The translations under genes and the position numbers were made by a program. The notes under the pieces are model-generated. The model made no database searches and was not told the origin of the DNA. It was given only the letters and a program-made list of their open reading frames with translations. Of a stretch of DNA of 64,000 nucleotides, positions 26,233 through 36,489 are shown piece after piece (within the stretch, counting starts at the first letter, position 1; each line of letters begins with the position of its first letter). Source of the stretch: Gammaproteobacteria bacterium (GTDB lineage: Bacteria; Pseudomonadota; Gammaproteobacteria; Chromatiales; Chromatiaceae); the NCBI GenBank assembly GCA_011390365.1, contig JAABSM010000001.1, forward strand, positions 62,001 through 126,000, written 5' to 3'.

Positions 26233-26363
26233 TCGGCATGGTCGCCCTGGTTGGGCTGGCGGAGCGCTTCCGGTCGGGGCCTCACCTCCGCCTTTCGCGC
26301 CGTCCTCGTACAGAAATATTGTACTTTTATTTCATTATTCAACGCAAGTGGACTGATTACGTA

Positions 26364-27731
26364 ATGCATATTCACATATTGGGTATCTGCGGCACGTTCA
26401 TGGGCGGGCTCGCCCGAATCGCCAGCGCGGCGGGGCATCATGTGAGCGGATCGGACGCCAATGTCTATCCGCCGATGAGCGATCAACTGGCGGCGGCGGG
26501 GATCCCGGTGAGCCAGGACGATGACCCGGGACAGCTCGATCCCGTCCCCGACTGGGTGGTGATCGGCAACGCCATGTCGCGGGGCAACCCGGTGGTCGAG
26601 GCGGTGCTGGCGCGGGGCTTGCCCTACACATCCGGTCCCCAGTGGCTGGCGGAAAACCTGCTGCGGGACCGTTGGGTGCTGGCGGTGGCCGGGACCCATG
26701 GCAAGACATCCACCGCCAGCATGCTGGCCTGGATCCTGGAGGACGCCGGCCTCGATCCGGGCTACCTGATCGGCGGCGTGCCGGTGAACTTCGGGGAGTC
26801 CGCCCGTCGCGGCGGCGCGCCCTTCTTCGTGATCGAGGCGGATGAGTATGACACGGCGTTTTTCGACAAGCGCTCCAAGTTTGTCCATTATCGTCCCCGC
26901 ACCCTGATCCTCAACAACCTCGAATTCGACCATGCCGACATCTTCGACGACCTTGGCATGATTCAGCGCCAGTTTCATCACTTGGTACGTACCGTCCCGG
27001 CCAACGGCCTGATCATCGCCCCCGGCGACGATGAGAATCTGAACAGCGCCCTGGAGATGGGGTGCTGGACGCCCCTGGAGCATTTCGGCGACGACCGGGG
27101 TTGGCAAGCCGTGCCGCTGAGCGGCGATGGATCCCGTTTCGAGGTTGCCTTCGGCGGCGAAAGCCAGGGCGTCGCGGAGTGGTCATTGAGCGGCGTTCAT
27201 AACATGCAAAACGCGCTGGCCGCCATCGCCGCGGCACGACACGCCGGCGTGCCGGGGCATATCGGTGTCGCGGCGTTATGCCGCTTTCACGGCATCAAGC
27301 GGCGCATGGAGCTGAGCGGCGAAGCGGGTGGGGTCGTGGTGCTGGATGATTTCGCCCACCACCCGACGGCGATTCGCGCCACCCTCGCCGGATTGCGCGC
27401 GCGGGTGGGGGAGGGCAGGATCATCGCCATTGTTGATCCCCGCTCCAACACCATGCGCATGGGCGTGCATCGGGCGCAGTTGCCGGATGCCCTGCTGGCG
27501 GCGGATGAGGTGGTGGTGCATGCAGCGGCGGATCTGAAGTGGAGCCCGCATGAGGTCTTCGCGGGATTCCCCAAACCGCTCTTCATCGAGCGGGATGTCG
27601 CGGCGATCGTCGAGCGTTGCCTGGAGAGGGGACGTCCCGGCGATCGCATCCTGGTCATGAGCAACGGCGGCTTCGGCGGCATTCACGAAAAACTGCTCAC
27701 CGCACTGGGGCGGCGTCATGAAACCGCGTGA
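26364..27731 (+). CDS. mpl: UDP-N-acetylmuramate:tripeptide ligase Mpl
   Basis: 455 aa. It joins recycled L-Ala-gamma-D-Glu-meso-DAP to UDP-MurNAc in peptidoglycan recycling. The ATG at 26364 starts the invariant [17 protein letters not shown]. The ATP-binding [28 protein letters not shown] and the C-terminal domain with [12 protein letters not shown] are all present. Length matches the family. It overlaps ubiX by 14 bp. Together with amgK in this window it points to active cell-wall recycling. Confidence 0.96.
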   Translation: MHIHILGICGTFMGGLARIASAAGHHVSGSDANVYPPMSDQLAAAGIPVSQDDDPGQLDPVPDWVVIGNAMSRGNPVVEAVLARGLPYTSGPQWLAENLLRDRWVLAVAGTHGKTSTASMLAWILEDAGLDPGYLIGGVPVNFGESARRGGAPFFVIEADEYDTAFFDKRSKFVHYRPRTLILNNLEFDHADIFDDLGMIQRQFHHLVRTVPANGLIIAPGDDENLNSALEMGCWTPLEHFGDDRGWQAVPLSGDGSRFEVAFGGESQGVAEWSLSGVHNMQNALAAIAAARHAGVPGHIGVAALCRFHGIKRRMELSGEAGGVVVLDDFAHHPTAIRATLAGLRARVGEGRIIAIVDPRSNTMRMGVHRAQLPDALLAADEVVVHAAADLKWSPHEVFAGFPKPLFIERDVAAIVERCLERGRPGDRILVMSNGGFGGIHEKLLTALGRRHETA

Positions 27732-28335
27732 CGCCGTCACCCTCGCCATCAGCGGCGCTTCCGGCGCGCCTTATGCGCTGCGTCTGCTGGAGTGCCTGTT
27801 GCGCGCCGGCCGCCCGGTCTATCTGTTGATCTCGGATGCCGGGCGAATCGTCATCGAGCAGGAGTGCGGCTTGCGCTTGCCGACGGCCCCCGGCGCGGCG
27901 CGGGAGGTTCTGCTGGAAAGGGGCGATGGCGCGGGAGAGCTTCGACTACTGGGGCTCGACGACTGGTTTTCGGCGGTCGCCAGCGGCTCCAACGCGCCGC
28001 GTTCGATGGTGGTCTGCCCCTGCTCCATGGGCGCCTTGTCGGCGATCGCCCGCGGCGCCAGCGACAACCTGATCGAGCGTGCCGCCGACGTCGTCCTCAA
28101 GGAGCGTCGCCAGCTGATTCTGGTAACTCGTGAGAGCCCGCTCTCGTCAATCCACCTGGAGAACATGCTGACCCTGTCGAGGATGGGCGTGGTCATCATG
28201 CCCGCCAGCCCGGGTTTCTATCATTGTCCCGAGAAGGTCGACGATCTGGTGGACTTCATGGTTGCCCGCGTCCTTGATCACCTCGGCGTCGAGATGGATC
28301 TGGTGGAGCGGTGGGGGGGCGAGCGGAAGGATTGA
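27718..28335 (+). CDS. ubiX: Flavin prenyltransferase UbiX
   Basis: 205 aa. It makes prenylated FMN, the cofactor of the UbiD decarboxylase in ubiquinone synthesis. The FMN-binding [47 protein letters not shown] and MPASPGFYH are the usual signatures. The ATG lies within the end of mpl (14-bp overlap), an arrangement common in gammaproteobacteria. Confidence 0.96.
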   Translation: MKPRDAVTLAISGASGAPYALRLLECLLRAGRPVYLLISDAGRIVIEQECGLRLPTAPGAAREVLLERGDGAGELRLLGLDDWFSAVASGSNAPRSMVVCPCSMGALSAIARGASDNLIERAADVVLKERRQLILVTRESPLSSIHLENMLTLSRMGVVIMPASPGFYHCPEKVDDLVDFMVARVLDHLGVEMDLVERWGGERKD

Positions 28336-28509
28336 TCCTCTGGCTCTGGGTTCGTCATTTCAGCCGCGCAGACACAGCGATCACAGAGAGAATTCAGGAG
28401 GTCGCGGACGCCCCTGCGCTCACCTATGGGGTGCTGGCAAACGCTAGCATAATGCACGAAAAAGCCTGCGCGCGCGCCGTGTCTCCCTGGCCAACGGATC
28501 TTTTCAGGA

Positions 28510-28968
28510 TTAACGCAACCGCTCGTGTAGCTTGCGGTGGAACTGCTCGCTGCTCTTGATCGGGTGGAAGGTGTTTTTCGACTCTTGAAAGGGCACGCTT
28601 GCGTCGCTGCGGTAACAATCCACGAATCGGGTGAAGTCCTCGGCGCCATCCAGGCACGGCCACTTCAGCAGGAAGCGGGGCAGCGGGGTGTCGCCGAGTT
28701 TGCAGGTAACGATGCGGCGATCCTGACTGACCGCGGCGCCAAGGGCGAAGCCGACCCACCAGGGCGGCGGATCCTCCTCCGGCATGAACAGCAGGAGGTG
28801 GCTGCTGTCTCGGAGCCGATCCACCAGGTTGACGTTGATCGCCTCAGCGGAGTCGCGCAGTTCGTTGACGGGATCCACCAGACATATCACGCCTTTCCTG
28901 CGCAGACCCTCAAGATAGGGTTCTACAAGGGTGCTTTGACGTCGCTGGTAAAGCGCGAACAGGGGCAT
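28510..28968 (-). CDS. Small TIR-like protein
   Basis: 152 aa, soluble, single domain. The order of secondary structure resembles a TIR/flavodoxin-type fold: MPLFALYQRR, helix VEPYLEGLRRKG, strand GVICLVDP, helix SAEAINVNLVDRLRDS, strand HLLLFMPEED, then WWVGFALGAAVSQDRRIVTCKLG, like the W..fELG.A motif of bacterial TIR proteins. The position of the catalytic Glu (WxxxE) is Ala here, so NADase activity is doubtful. It stands alone on the minus strand. A nucleoside deoxyribosyltransferase-like fold is the main alternative. Confidence 0.5.
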   Translation of the reverse strand: MPLFALYQRRQSTLVEPYLEGLRRKGVICLVDPVNELRDSAEAINVNLVDRLRDSSHLLLFMPEEDPPPWWVGFALGAAVSQDRRIVTCKLGDTPLPRFLLKWPCLDGAEDFTRFVDCYRSDASVPFQESKNTFHPIKSSEQFHRKLHERLR

Positions 28969-29194
28969 TGAACGATGCTCGAAATGGGGTTAAAAAAATA
29001 TTGATTCGACCGGGGGCCTAAGGCGTGTCCGCCACTCCCCCGCCCGATCGCCATAGCCCTGCGTTTACCGTAAAAAATTGCCCGGCGTCTCCTTGATCTC
29101 CCCCTCCCTCAGGGAGAGGGCCGGCGGCAAGGTGAAGGGTCACGGCGTTGCGCTTGGTTTGTTGGTCATCCCGGGTTGCGCAACGCCATCATCG

Positions 29195-29566
29195 TTAGCC
29201 GCAACCGCCGCCGCTGCCGCAGGTCCCGCAACCGCCGCCGCTGACCGGCTGGAGGTTGTTGAAGACGAAGGAGGCGCCCTCTTCGCCGCGGTCGACAAAG
29301 TCGATCTCCACGCCGCGCAGGTACTGCATGGTACCAACGTCGACGATAACCTTGAAGCCTTCGCATTCGAGAATGTTGTCGTTTTCGTTGACCTGGTCGG
29401 TGAACGACATGCCGAAGTTGATGCCGCTGCAACCGCCGGGGGTGGCGTAGACGCGGATCCCTTCGATAGGATCTTCGACCTGATTGACCAGTTCCGAAAG
29501 CTTGGTCTGGGCCGGCGCGGTCACCGTGAGGTCTTCGTTGGAAAGGGTGTTGGCGGTAGCGCTCAT
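29195..29566 (-). CDS. erpA: A-type iron-sulfur carrier, ErpA-like
   Basis: 123 aa of the HesB/IscA family, which carries or inserts [Fe-S] clusters. Conserved cysteines are C46 in TPGGCSGINFG and C113/C116 in GGGCGTCGSGGGCG. The second and third lie in an unusually glycine-rich tail with one more terminal Cys. FKVIVDVGTMQYLRGVEIDF is typical. It is not in an isc or suf cluster, as is usual for ErpA; IscA or SufA identity cannot be excluded. Confidence 0.85.
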   Translation of the reverse strand: MSATANTLSNEDLTVTAPAQTKLSELVNQVEDPIEGIRVYATPGGCSGINFGMSFTDQVNENDNILECEGFKVIVDVGTMQYLRGVEIDFVDRGEEGASFVFNNLQPVSGGGCGTCGSGGGCG

Positions 29567-29765
29567 GGTTCAACTCCTGATTTGATTACTAGACTATTTT
29601 ACTATGTTATACCGAAAAGCCGAATTTCAAACCATCGGGTGTGTATGGTCGGTGGCCTTGCACGGGTTTCCGGGCATGGCCACCCCTGGAAATCCCTCCC
29701 AAGGGAGCCGCGGCTTGAACCGGCCCCGCAATCGAAGGAGGTTGAGGCTTACTGTGAATCGATCG

Positions 29766-29798
29766 AGGAGTGGCGGTCCTTCGAGGACCGCCACTCCT
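29766..29798. repeat. Perfect 15-bp-stem hairpin
   Basis: AGGAGTGGCGGTCCT/AGGACCGCCACTCCT with a TCG loop (33 bp), between the DUF6858 gene and erpA. It is the best-preserved member of the family also seen at 17414 and, in its core, at 19684. Confidence 0.65.
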
Positions 29799-29841
29799 TG
29801 GGCTCGATTTATTTTCCGGGTGGCGAACCACTCCATGGCCG

Positions 29842-30285
29842 TTAGCCGGGCCGGGCCAGGCCCCCCACGCCATCGACAGGCGCGACCTCCGATGGCGCCT
29901 TCAGGACGCCGCGACTCCAGCGCTCCAGCGCGGCGTTGACGACGGGCATGGGGGCTTCGAGAAAGGTGATCAGCCAGCGGTCTCCCAGATCGGCAAGGCC
30001 GATGGTGCGCGGGCGTGTCGCCATCGCCTTGGGATCCGGCAGGGTGATGCCGAAGCAGAAGACGATGCTGATCGCCCCCTGAATCGACTCGTCGATCCAG
30101 CCCTGGGCCAGGGTTTCGGTATGTGAGACGTGATCGAAGCGGCCGACCAGGCACGCCAGCGGGTGCTCGTTGATGCAGCCTTCGAAGTAGCCGGCGATCG
30201 CTTCGAGGCTGGTGAAGCGGCTTTCGTCGCGAGCGAGTTCGAGGGTGAACAGGGGGTAACTGACTTCGCTGAGGGACTCTTTCAT
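29842..30285 (-). CDS. DUF6858-family protein
   Basis: 147 aa from the ATG at 30285, where the recognisable sequence starts (MKESLSEVSYPLFTLELARD). It is a small soluble alpha/beta protein with YFEGCINEHPLACLVGRFDH, SIVFCFGITLPDP and RPRTIGLADLGDRWLITFLE. I recognise the pattern as DUF6858, known from sulfur-oxidising and related proteobacteria, with no function. The last 20 residues (VAPVDGVGGLARPG) look non-conserved. A monocistronic gene. Confidence 0.7.
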   Translation of the reverse strand: MKESLSEVSYPLFTLELARDESRFTSLEAIAGYFEGCINEHPLACLVGRFDHVSHTETLAQGWIDESIQGAISIVFCFGITLPDPKAMATRPRTIGLADLGDRWLITFLEAPMPVVNAALERWSRGVLKAPSEVAPVDGVGGLARPG

Positions 30286-30404
30286 GATTTGGCGATTCGC
30301 TGGTTGCGCGGGAACGGGGTTCGCCCGGAAAAGGGCCACCCCGTAATGATCGCGTTGTAACCGCGTCGCTGGCAATGAGAAATCTCAACGCTTTAGTGAT
30401 GGAT

Positions 30405-31880
30405 TTAGTCTAAAGTGCGGTGATCATCCAGCAGCGAGCCCTGCTGGTCGCCGTCGTCGGGAATCGACGCCCAAAGCTTGTCGCCCAGGGCCTTGGGGGC
30501 GTTCTGGTACCAGTTGAGCTTGTCCCGCAACTCCACCACTTCGCCGACGATGATCAGGGTAGGGGGCTTCGGTTTCTCCCGCTCCACCACCTCCTGGATG
30601 TTCTCCAGGGCGCCGGTGAATACCCGTTGGTTCTCAGTGGTACCCTGCTGTATCAGGGCGATGGGCATGGTTGGCGGTACGCCATGCTCGATCAGCTTGT
30701 CGCGGATGATCGGCAGCCCCAACAGACCCATGTAGAAGACCACGGTCTGGCGCGGCTGCGCCAGTTGCGGCCAGTTGAGGTTGATGGTGCCGTCCTTGAG
30801 GTGGCCGGTGACGAAGGTGACGGACTGGGCGTAGTCGCGGTGGGTGAGGGGGATGCCGCTGTAGGCGGCGCAGCCGGAGGCGGCGGTGATCGCGGGAATC
30901 ACCTGAAACGGCACCCCCTCTTCGGCGAGGGTGTCGATCTCTTCGCCGCCGCGACCGAAGATGAAGGGGTCGCCGCCCTTCAGGCGCAGCACTCGTTTGC
31001 CCTGTTTGGCGAGATCGGCGAGCAGGCGATTGATCTCTTCCTGACGCATGGCGTGGCGGTTGCGCTCCTTGCCGACATAGACGCGATCGGCGTCGCGGCG
31101 GGTCATCTCCAGGATCGGCTTGGAGACGAGACGGTCGTAGACGACGACATCCGCCTGTTGCATCAGGCGCAGGGCGCGAAAGCTGATCAGGTCGGGATCG
31201 CCGGGGCCGGCGCCCACCAGGTAGACTTCCCCCCCCGGCGGGGTGTCGGAGGCGGCTTCCAACGCCTGCTCCATGGCCATGTCCGCGCCGCTGAGGTCGC
31301 CGGCGAAGATGCGCTCGGCGACGCCGCCGGTGAGCACCTTTTCCCAGAAGCGCCGCCGCCGCGAAACATCGCTGAAACGTTGCTTGACCGTCTCCCGGTA
31401 GCGCTGGGCGAGTCCGCCGAGACGACCGTAGGCGGCGGGGATCAGGGCCTCCAGGCGGGTACGGATCAGGCGCGCCAGCACCGGGGCCGCGCCGCCGGTG
31501 GAGACGGCGATCATCACCGGCGAGCGGTCGATGATGGAGGGGGTGATGAAGGAGCCCTTGTCCGGATTGTCGGCCACGTTCACCGGGATGCCTGCCTGTC
31601 TGGCGGTTTGCGCGACCCGCGCGTTGACCTCGGCGAGGTTGGTGGCCGCCATCACCAGCCGCGCGCCCGCCAGGTGGTCGTCGCCATAGGCCTCGGCTCG
31701 CCATTCGATCTCGCCGTTATCGGCGAGCGCGCGGATCCCCTGATGGGCCTCGGGAGAGATCACCGTCACCCTGGCCCCGGCGGATCTCAGCAGGTTCACC
31801 TTGCGCAGCGCGACATCGCCGCCGCCGATCACCACCACCGGCTGTTCGCGGATGTCGAGAAAAATCGGAAAGAATTCCAT
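30405..31880 (-). CDS. cysG: Siroheme synthase CysG
   Basis: 491 aa, trifunctional. An N-terminal precorrin-2 dehydrogenase/ferrochelatase domain (VVVIGGGDVALRKVNLL, about 1-150) is followed by the uroporphyrinogen-III methyltransferase domain (VGAGPGDPDLIS, LKGGDPFIFGRGGEE, AGIPLTHRDYAQSVTFVTGH, about 218-460). It makes siroheme for sulfite or nitrite reductases. The ATG at 31880 has AAGGAA upstream. It lies 146 bp after the CLC channel gene on the same strand. No sulfite or nitrite reductase is in the window. Confidence 0.96.
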   Translation of the reverse strand: MEFFPIFLDIREQPVVVIGGGDVALRKVNLLRSAGARVTVISPEAHQGIRALADNGEIEWRAEAYGDDHLAGARLVMAATNLAEVNARVAQTARQAGIPVNVADNPDKGSFITPSIIDRSPVMIAVSTGGAAPVLARLIRTRLEALIPAAYGRLGGLAQRYRETVKQRFSDVSRRRRFWEKVLTGGVAERIFAGDLSGADMAMEQALEAASDTPPGGEVYLVGAGPGDPDLISFRALRLMQQADVVVYDRLVSKPILEMTRRDADRVYVGKERNRHAMRQEEINRLLADLAKQGKRVLRLKGGDPFIFGRGGEEIDTLAEEGVPFQVIPAITAASGCAAYSGIPLTHRDYAQSVTFVTGHLKDGTINLNWPQLAQPRQTVVFYMGLLGLPIIRDKLIEHGVPPTMPIALIQQGTTENQRVFTGALENIQEVVEREKPKPPTLIIVGEVVELRDKLNWYQNAPKALGDKLWASIPDDGDQQGSLLDDHRTLD

Positions 31881-32026
31881 CGTGTATTCCTTGAGAGAAC
31901 CTGGAAAGGGCGGTTGGCCGCCAAACCGCGCTTTCCGGGTCAAACGAGAAGGCAGGGCGGACGCGGCGCGCCGAAACAGGCGGGGAACTTTATCACGGCA
32001 CGGGTTCAGCGACAATTTTCACGCGA

Positions 32027-33781
32027 CTAGGCACTGTAGGAGGACTCGATCATCTCCCGCGTGAGTATGCCGTAGATACGATGAATGCCCGGCGCGTTCA
32101 TGCGTTCCACATAGAGCGCCTCCGCATCGCCCTGGTCGAGGCGCTCCTTGGCCTGCTGCAAGGTGGCTTGCAGGTGGATCGCCCCCAGTTCCATGCGGCG
32201 CGCCGGGATGGCGCGCAGGTCGATGGAGGAGGGCGCCGCGTCGTCCCCGGCTGCTAGCTCCCGCTCCTCCAGATGGCGCAGCAGGTCGAGGCTCGGCATC
32301 AGCGTCATGGCGCTGCGTTCGCCGAAGACGATCCACTCGGGGTGGCTTTCCAGCAGCTTGCGGGCGACATCCCGGCTGATGACCGCATCGGCGCGTCGGA
32401 AGCTGTCGCTCATGCTGGCGGCGACGCCGGCGCGGCGCAGGCTCTGCATCACCGGGCTGTCCCGGTAATCGAGGCCCTTGGCCTTGAGCAGGCTGATGAA
32501 GATCGACTCCTTGCCGAAGAGTTCGCTGGCGGTGAGGCCGGCGATGACGATGACGAACATGCCGGGCATCACTACCGCCGGGTTGTGGGTCAGCTCGACG
32601 ATGGCGGTGAGGGCCGATAGCGGTGCTTGCAGGGAGGCCCCCATCAATGCGCCCATGCCGAGCAGGGTGTAGAAGGCGACGCTGGAGACGGTATCCGGGA
32701 ACAGCTGATTGCCGATGAGCCCGAACAGGCTGCCGGTGCAGGCGCCGATGAAGAGCGCCGGGCCGATCATGCCGCCGGGGATCCCCAGGCCGACGCAGGC
32801 CGCGCTGGCGAGGAGTTTGGCGAAGATCGCGAGCGCCAGCAGGGGCAACGCGAGGTCGCCGTGGAGTGCGGCGCTGACGGTATCGTAGCCGATCCCCATG
32901 GAGGCGGGGGCGGCGACGCCGATGACGCCGACAATGACGCCGGCGAGGGTGGCCTTGCTCCAGAACGGCCAGGCCGCCGACCAGCGCGAGAAACGTTGCA
33001 ACAGATCGATGAAGGCGGCGGCCAGGGTGCCGCAGACCAGCGCCAGCAGCATCACCAGCGGCGCTTCGAGCAGGCTCCCCGGGATCATCGCCGGCACATC
33101 GAAGGCGGGGGCGCGACCGAATACCGAGATGGAGAGGGCGTTGGCGCTGACCGCGGCCAGGATCACCGGGGTAAAGCTGGCCAGGGTGTAGTCGAGCATC
33201 ACCACCTCCAGGGCGAAGATGACGCCGGCCAGGGGGGTGTTGAAGGAGGCGGCGATGCCGGCGGCGACGCCGCACCCGACCATGGTGCGAATGCTGTTAT
33301 TGGGGAGCTGAAAGTATTGTCCGAGGAGGCTGCCGGCGGCGGCGCCGAGATAGATGTTGGGGCCCTCGCGCCCCACCGAGTGGCCGCCGATAATGGCGAT
33401 GGCGGCGCCGAAGAACTGGAGGAAGAAGCCGCGGGCGTGGAGATAGCCCTGGTGGTAGGCAAGGCGCTCCATCACTCGCGCCACCCCCAGTACATAGTCG
33501 CCGCCGGCGGCCCTCTGAAACAGCAGGCCGATGAGCAGCCCGGCGACGATCGGCAGCAGCAGGCGCAGCCATGGATCGAGGGCCTCATAGGCCTCCGGGT
33601 GATCGCCGGGGAGGATTGCCAGCTGACTGTTTTCGACGATCAGGCGAAAGGCGACGATGACGCCGCCGGAGGCGATGCCGGTGATCAGGCCGATCAGGGC
33701 CAGCGGTAACAGGGTGTTGGCACGCGCCAGCTTGAGCAGCAGCCGCTCGGAGACGGGGTCGAATCGCTCACGCAGCTTCAT
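32027..33781 (-). CDS. CLC-type chloride channel/antiporter with CBS-like tail
   Basis: 584 aa. The membrane domain (about 20-430) carries the selectivity motif GREGPNIYLGA with the gating glutamate, and the second motif GLGIPGGMIGPALFIGA. The last 140 residues form a CBS-type regulatory region (SDSFRRADAVISRDVARKLL; IYGILTREMIESSYSA). CLC proteins exchange chloride for protons or conduct chloride. The start is at 33781. Confidence 0.93.
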   Translation of the reverse strand: MKLRERFDPVSERLLLKLARANTLLPLALIGLITGIASGGVIVAFRLIVENSQLAILPGDHPEAYEALDPWLRLLLPIVAGLLIGLLFQRAAGGDYVLGVARVMERLAYHQGYLHARGFFLQFFGAAIAIIGGHSVGREGPNIYLGAAAGSLLGQYFQLPNNSIRTMVGCGVAAGIAASFNTPLAGVIFALEVVMLDYTLASFTPVILAAVSANALSISVFGRAPAFDVPAMIPGSLLEAPLVMLLALVCGTLAAAFIDLLQRFSRWSAAWPFWSKATLAGVIVGVIGVAAPASMGIGYDTVSAALHGDLALPLLALAIFAKLLASAACVGLGIPGGMIGPALFIGACTGSLFGLIGNQLFPDTVSSVAFYTLLGMGALMGASLQAPLSALTAIVELTHNPAVVMPGMFVIVIAGLTASELFGKESIFISLLKAKGLDYRDSPVMQSLRRAGVAASMSDSFRRADAVISRDVARKLLESHPEWIVFGERSAMTLMPSLDLLRHLEERELAAGDDAAPSSIDLRAIPARRMELGAIHLQATLQQAKERLDQGDAEALYVERMNAPGIHRIYGILTREMIESSYSA

Positions 33782-33798
33782 GGGCGTTGGCGGTGAAA

Positions 33799-33829
33799 CG
33801 AAAAGGGCGGCTCGAAGCCGCCCTTTTCG
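33799..33829 (-). terminator. Rho-independent terminator of the cytochrome c4 gene
   Basis: CGAAAAGGGCGGCT/AGCCGCCCTTTTCG, a 14-bp perfect stem with a 3-nt loop, followed on the minus strand by TTTC. It lies about 30 bp after the cytochrome stop and just before the CLC gene. Confidence 0.75.
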
Positions 33830-33861
33830 CTACGGGTAGGCCCCGTGATTCACCGCCGGGA

Positions 33862-34473
33862 TCAACGCAGACCCTGAAGGTAGGACGACACCGCCGCGAT
33901 CTCTTCGTCGCTCATGCGCGCCACCACGTCGCGCATCATGCCCTGGGGATCGTTGTTGCGCACGCCGGCGCGAAAGTCCTTCATGGTATTCGCCAGGTAA
34001 GTGGCGTGCTGGCCGGAGACGCGCGGAAAGTTGGCGGCGGGGTTGCCGTAGCCGCTGGGACCGTGACACGAGGAGCAGGCCGAAACCTCCTTGTCGGCGA
34101 TGCCCGCCACGTAGATCTTGCGCCCCTTCTCGACCAGCTTGGGATCGGCCTTGCCGGTGGTCTGGGTCTGGGAGCTGAAGTAGGCCGCGAGATCGGCGGC
34201 ATCCTGCTCGGAGAGGGATGCGACCATGGGCGCCATCAGGGCGTTGTTGCGAACCTCGCCCGCCTTGAACTCGATGATCTGCTTTTCGAGATAGGCGGCG
34301 TGCTGACCCGCCAGCTTGGGCCACTCCGGGTTGACGCTGTTGCCGTCCGCCATGTGGCAGGCCAGGCACGTAGCCGATTTGGTCTTGCCCGCCTCGGCAT
34401 CACCCGCCGCCATCGTAATACCGCTTGCCGCCAACAACGCCGACATTGAAATCGAAACTAGCCATTTTTTCAT
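33862..34473 (-). CDS. Cytochrome c4, dihaem
   Basis: 203 aa. A signal peptide (about 1-22, SMSALLAASGITMA) leads to two homologous class I c-type domains, each with one CXXCH: CLACH (first half) and CSSCH (second half), and distal Met ligands probably in NALMAPM and DPQGMMRDV. It is a periplasmic electron carrier to terminal oxidases in the c4 family. A strong terminator follows it. The start is the ATG at 34473. Confidence 0.94.
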   Translation of the reverse strand: MKKWLVSISMSALLAASGITMAAGDAEAGKTKSATCLACHMADGNSVNPEWPKLAGQHAAYLEKQIIEFKAGEVRNNALMAPMVASLSEQDAADLAAYFSSQTQTTGKADPKLVEKGRKIYVAGIADKEVSACSSCHGPSGYGNPAANFPRVSGQHATYLANTMKDFRAGVRNNDPQGMMRDVVARMSDEEIAAVSSYLQGLR

Positions 34474-34646
34474 GGTTTTTTCCCGTCAAATTGTGCTGCA
34501 AAAAGTACCGCGCCCAAACACCGCGCACGTCATAAACCGTGAAATTGTCCCAAATCACGGCGGACAGGTCAAATTGAATCGCACCCGGCGCCACGCCAGC
34601 GCCGGCGGGTGGTATAACCGCGCAAGCCGGCGTATGGGACCGCTTC

Positions 34647-34865
34647 TCAGTCGTCGCCGATGATGCGATCGTCGCGCGGCGCGGTAAGCAGCCGCTCGGC
34701 CTCCGCCTGGTTGGCGGCGTGCATCATGCGGATGACCGCCGCGGAGCCCTTGGGCTCGTTCTGGCGTTGCTGGTAGACCAGTTGCTTGGCTTCCCCATAG
34801 TTGTCGAAGCTATCGTAGTATGCGAGCTGATTGTCCGGCAGGACCTTGTAGACGAAATAGGGCAT
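34647..34865 (-). CDS. Conserved small protein of unknown function
   Basis: 72 aa, from the ATG at 34865 (MPYFVYKVLPDNQLAYYD). Acidic and helical, with no signal peptide, membrane segment or cysteines. The VLPDNQLAYYDSFDNYGEAKQLV region looks like a conserved small-protein pattern in gammaproteobacteria, but I do not know its role. It lies between the cytochrome gene and glgC, transcribed away from glgC. Confidence 0.65.
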   Translation of the reverse strand: MPYFVYKVLPDNQLAYYDSFDNYGEAKQLVYQQRQNEPKGSAAVIRMMHAANQAEAERLLTAPRDDRIIGDD

Positions 34866-35220
34866 GGGTCGAGACTCCGCTGAAGGGTGGGAATGGTGGT
34901 TTACGCTGCCCAAATGACCCCGGGCCCGGCTGAAATCAAGGACCCGCGTGATGGCGGGATCGAGGGCGGACCGGCGACGCTTTTGGGCTGGCGAGTAAAG
35001 TAAAAACGCCTGTCATCCGCCTTTCACCCGCGTCGGCTATGCTTGAGGTGTGGATGCCGATATGAAATCATCCCACATGCGCCAACCGTGGATGTGGTAT
35101 GCTTTGGCCGGATCGCGCCCCTGCCTTTCCCTGTTGTCGGGACGATAGTGGCGCGGTTGTCGCAAATCGGTCCAGTTCAAGTTGTTATTCGCCGATACTG
35201 AGCGTGGAGAATTGTTCGTT
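34866..35220. other. Upstream region of glgC, no gene seen
   Basis: 355 bp between divergent genes, so it must hold both promoters. TATGCT -10-like hexamers occur at 35038 and 35098, the second preceded by TGG (extended form), but neither has a convincing -35. No riboswitch or repeat is recognisable. Confidence 0.4.
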
Positions 35221-36489
35221 ATGAGTTCTGAATCCAGTCCAAGATTCGTTAGCGCACTGACCCAGAATACCCTTGCCCTGATCCTTGCCGGGGGGCGCGG
35301 ATCCCGCCTGAAGGGGCTTACCCGCTGGCGTTCCAAGCCGGCGGTGCCGTTTGGCGGGAAGTTTCGCATCGTCGACTTCCCGCTGTCCAACTGCATCAAC
35401 TCGGGGATCCGTCGGATAGGCGTGCTGACCCAGTACAAGTCCCATTCCCTGATTCTGCATGTACAGCGTGGTTGGGGGTTCCTGCGCGGCGAGTTCAATG
35501 AATACGTGGAGCTTTTGCCGGCGCAGCAGCGCATCCAGAACAACTGGTATGAAGGGACCGCGGACGCGGTCTACCAGAACCTGGATATCTTCCGTAATCA
35601 TGATCCGGACTATGTGCTGATCCTTGCCGGAGACCACATCTATCGCATGGACTATGGGGCGATGATCGCCTACCATGCCGCCAATCACGCAGATCTGACC
35701 GTCGGCTGCATCGAGGTCGACCTGGACAAGGCCAAATCCTTCGGTGTGATGGAGGTCAACGAGGATCACCGGGTGGTCGAGTTCGAAGAGAAGCCCGATC
35801 AGCCCAAGAGCATGCCGAACAAGCCGGATCAGGCGCTCGCCTCGATGGGTATCTACGTCTTCAACAAGGATTTTCTGTTCGAGCAGCTGATCAAGGACGC
35901 GGATACCCGCAATTCATCCCATGATTTCGGCAAGGATATCATCCCCAGCGTGATCCGCAACTACCGGGTCATGGCCTATCCGTTTCGGGATCCGGAGAAC
36001 GGCGCCCAGGCCTACTGGCGGGATGTGGGCACCATCGACGCCTTCTGGGAGACCAATCTCGAACTGATCGGGGTGACCCCTCAGCTCAACCTCTACGACA
36101 AGAAGTGGCCGATCTGGACCTATCAGGAGCAGTTGCCGCCGGCCAAGTTCATCTTTGACGACGACAACCGCAGAGGCATGGCGATCGACTCCATGGTCTC
36201 CGGCGGCTGCATCATCTCCGGCGCCACGGTCAAGAACTCCCTGCTCTTCTCCAACGTGCGGGTCAGCTCCTACTCCAGCGTCACTGACTCCGTGATCTTG
36301 CCCGATGTGGAGATCGGCAGGCATTGCCGGATCACCCGGGCGGTCATAGACAAGGGGGCGCAGATCCCGGAGGGGACGGTGATCGGCGAAGACCTCGAGG
36401 AAGACGCAAGACGTTTCGAGGTCTCGCCGGGAGGCGTGGTCCTGGTGACCCCGGAAATGCTGGGACAGGTACTCAATTATGTCCGATAA
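35221..36489 (+). CDS. glgC: Glucose-1-phosphate adenylyltransferase
   Basis: 422 aa from the ATG at 35221. It makes ADP-glucose from ATP and glucose-1-phosphate, the committed step of bacterial glycogen synthesis. Signatures are [55 protein letters not shown], and the C-terminal left-handed beta-helix repeat region ([18 protein letters not shown]). It overlaps the GH57 gene by 11 bp and heads a glgC-GH57-malQ-galU run. Confidence 0.97.
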   Translation: MSSESSPRFVSALTQNTLALILAGGRGSRLKGLTRWRSKPAVPFGGKFRIVDFPLSNCINSGIRRIGVLTQYKSHSLILHVQRGWGFLRGEFNEYVELLPAQQRIQNNWYEGTADAVYQNLDIFRNHDPDYVLILAGDHIYRMDYGAMIAYHAANHADLTVGCIEVDLDKAKSFGVMEVNEDHRVVEFEEKPDQPKSMPNKPDQALASMGIYVFNKDFLFEQLIKDADTRNSSHDFGKDIIPSVIRNYRVMAYPFRDPENGAQAYWRDVGTIDAFWETNLELIGVTPQLNLYDKKWPIWTYQEQLPPAKFIFDDDNRRGMAIDSMVSGGCIISGATVKNSLLFSNVRVSSYSSVTDSVILPDVEIGRHCRITRAVIDKGAQIPEGTVIGEDLEEDARRFEVSPGGVVLVTPEMLGQVLNYVR

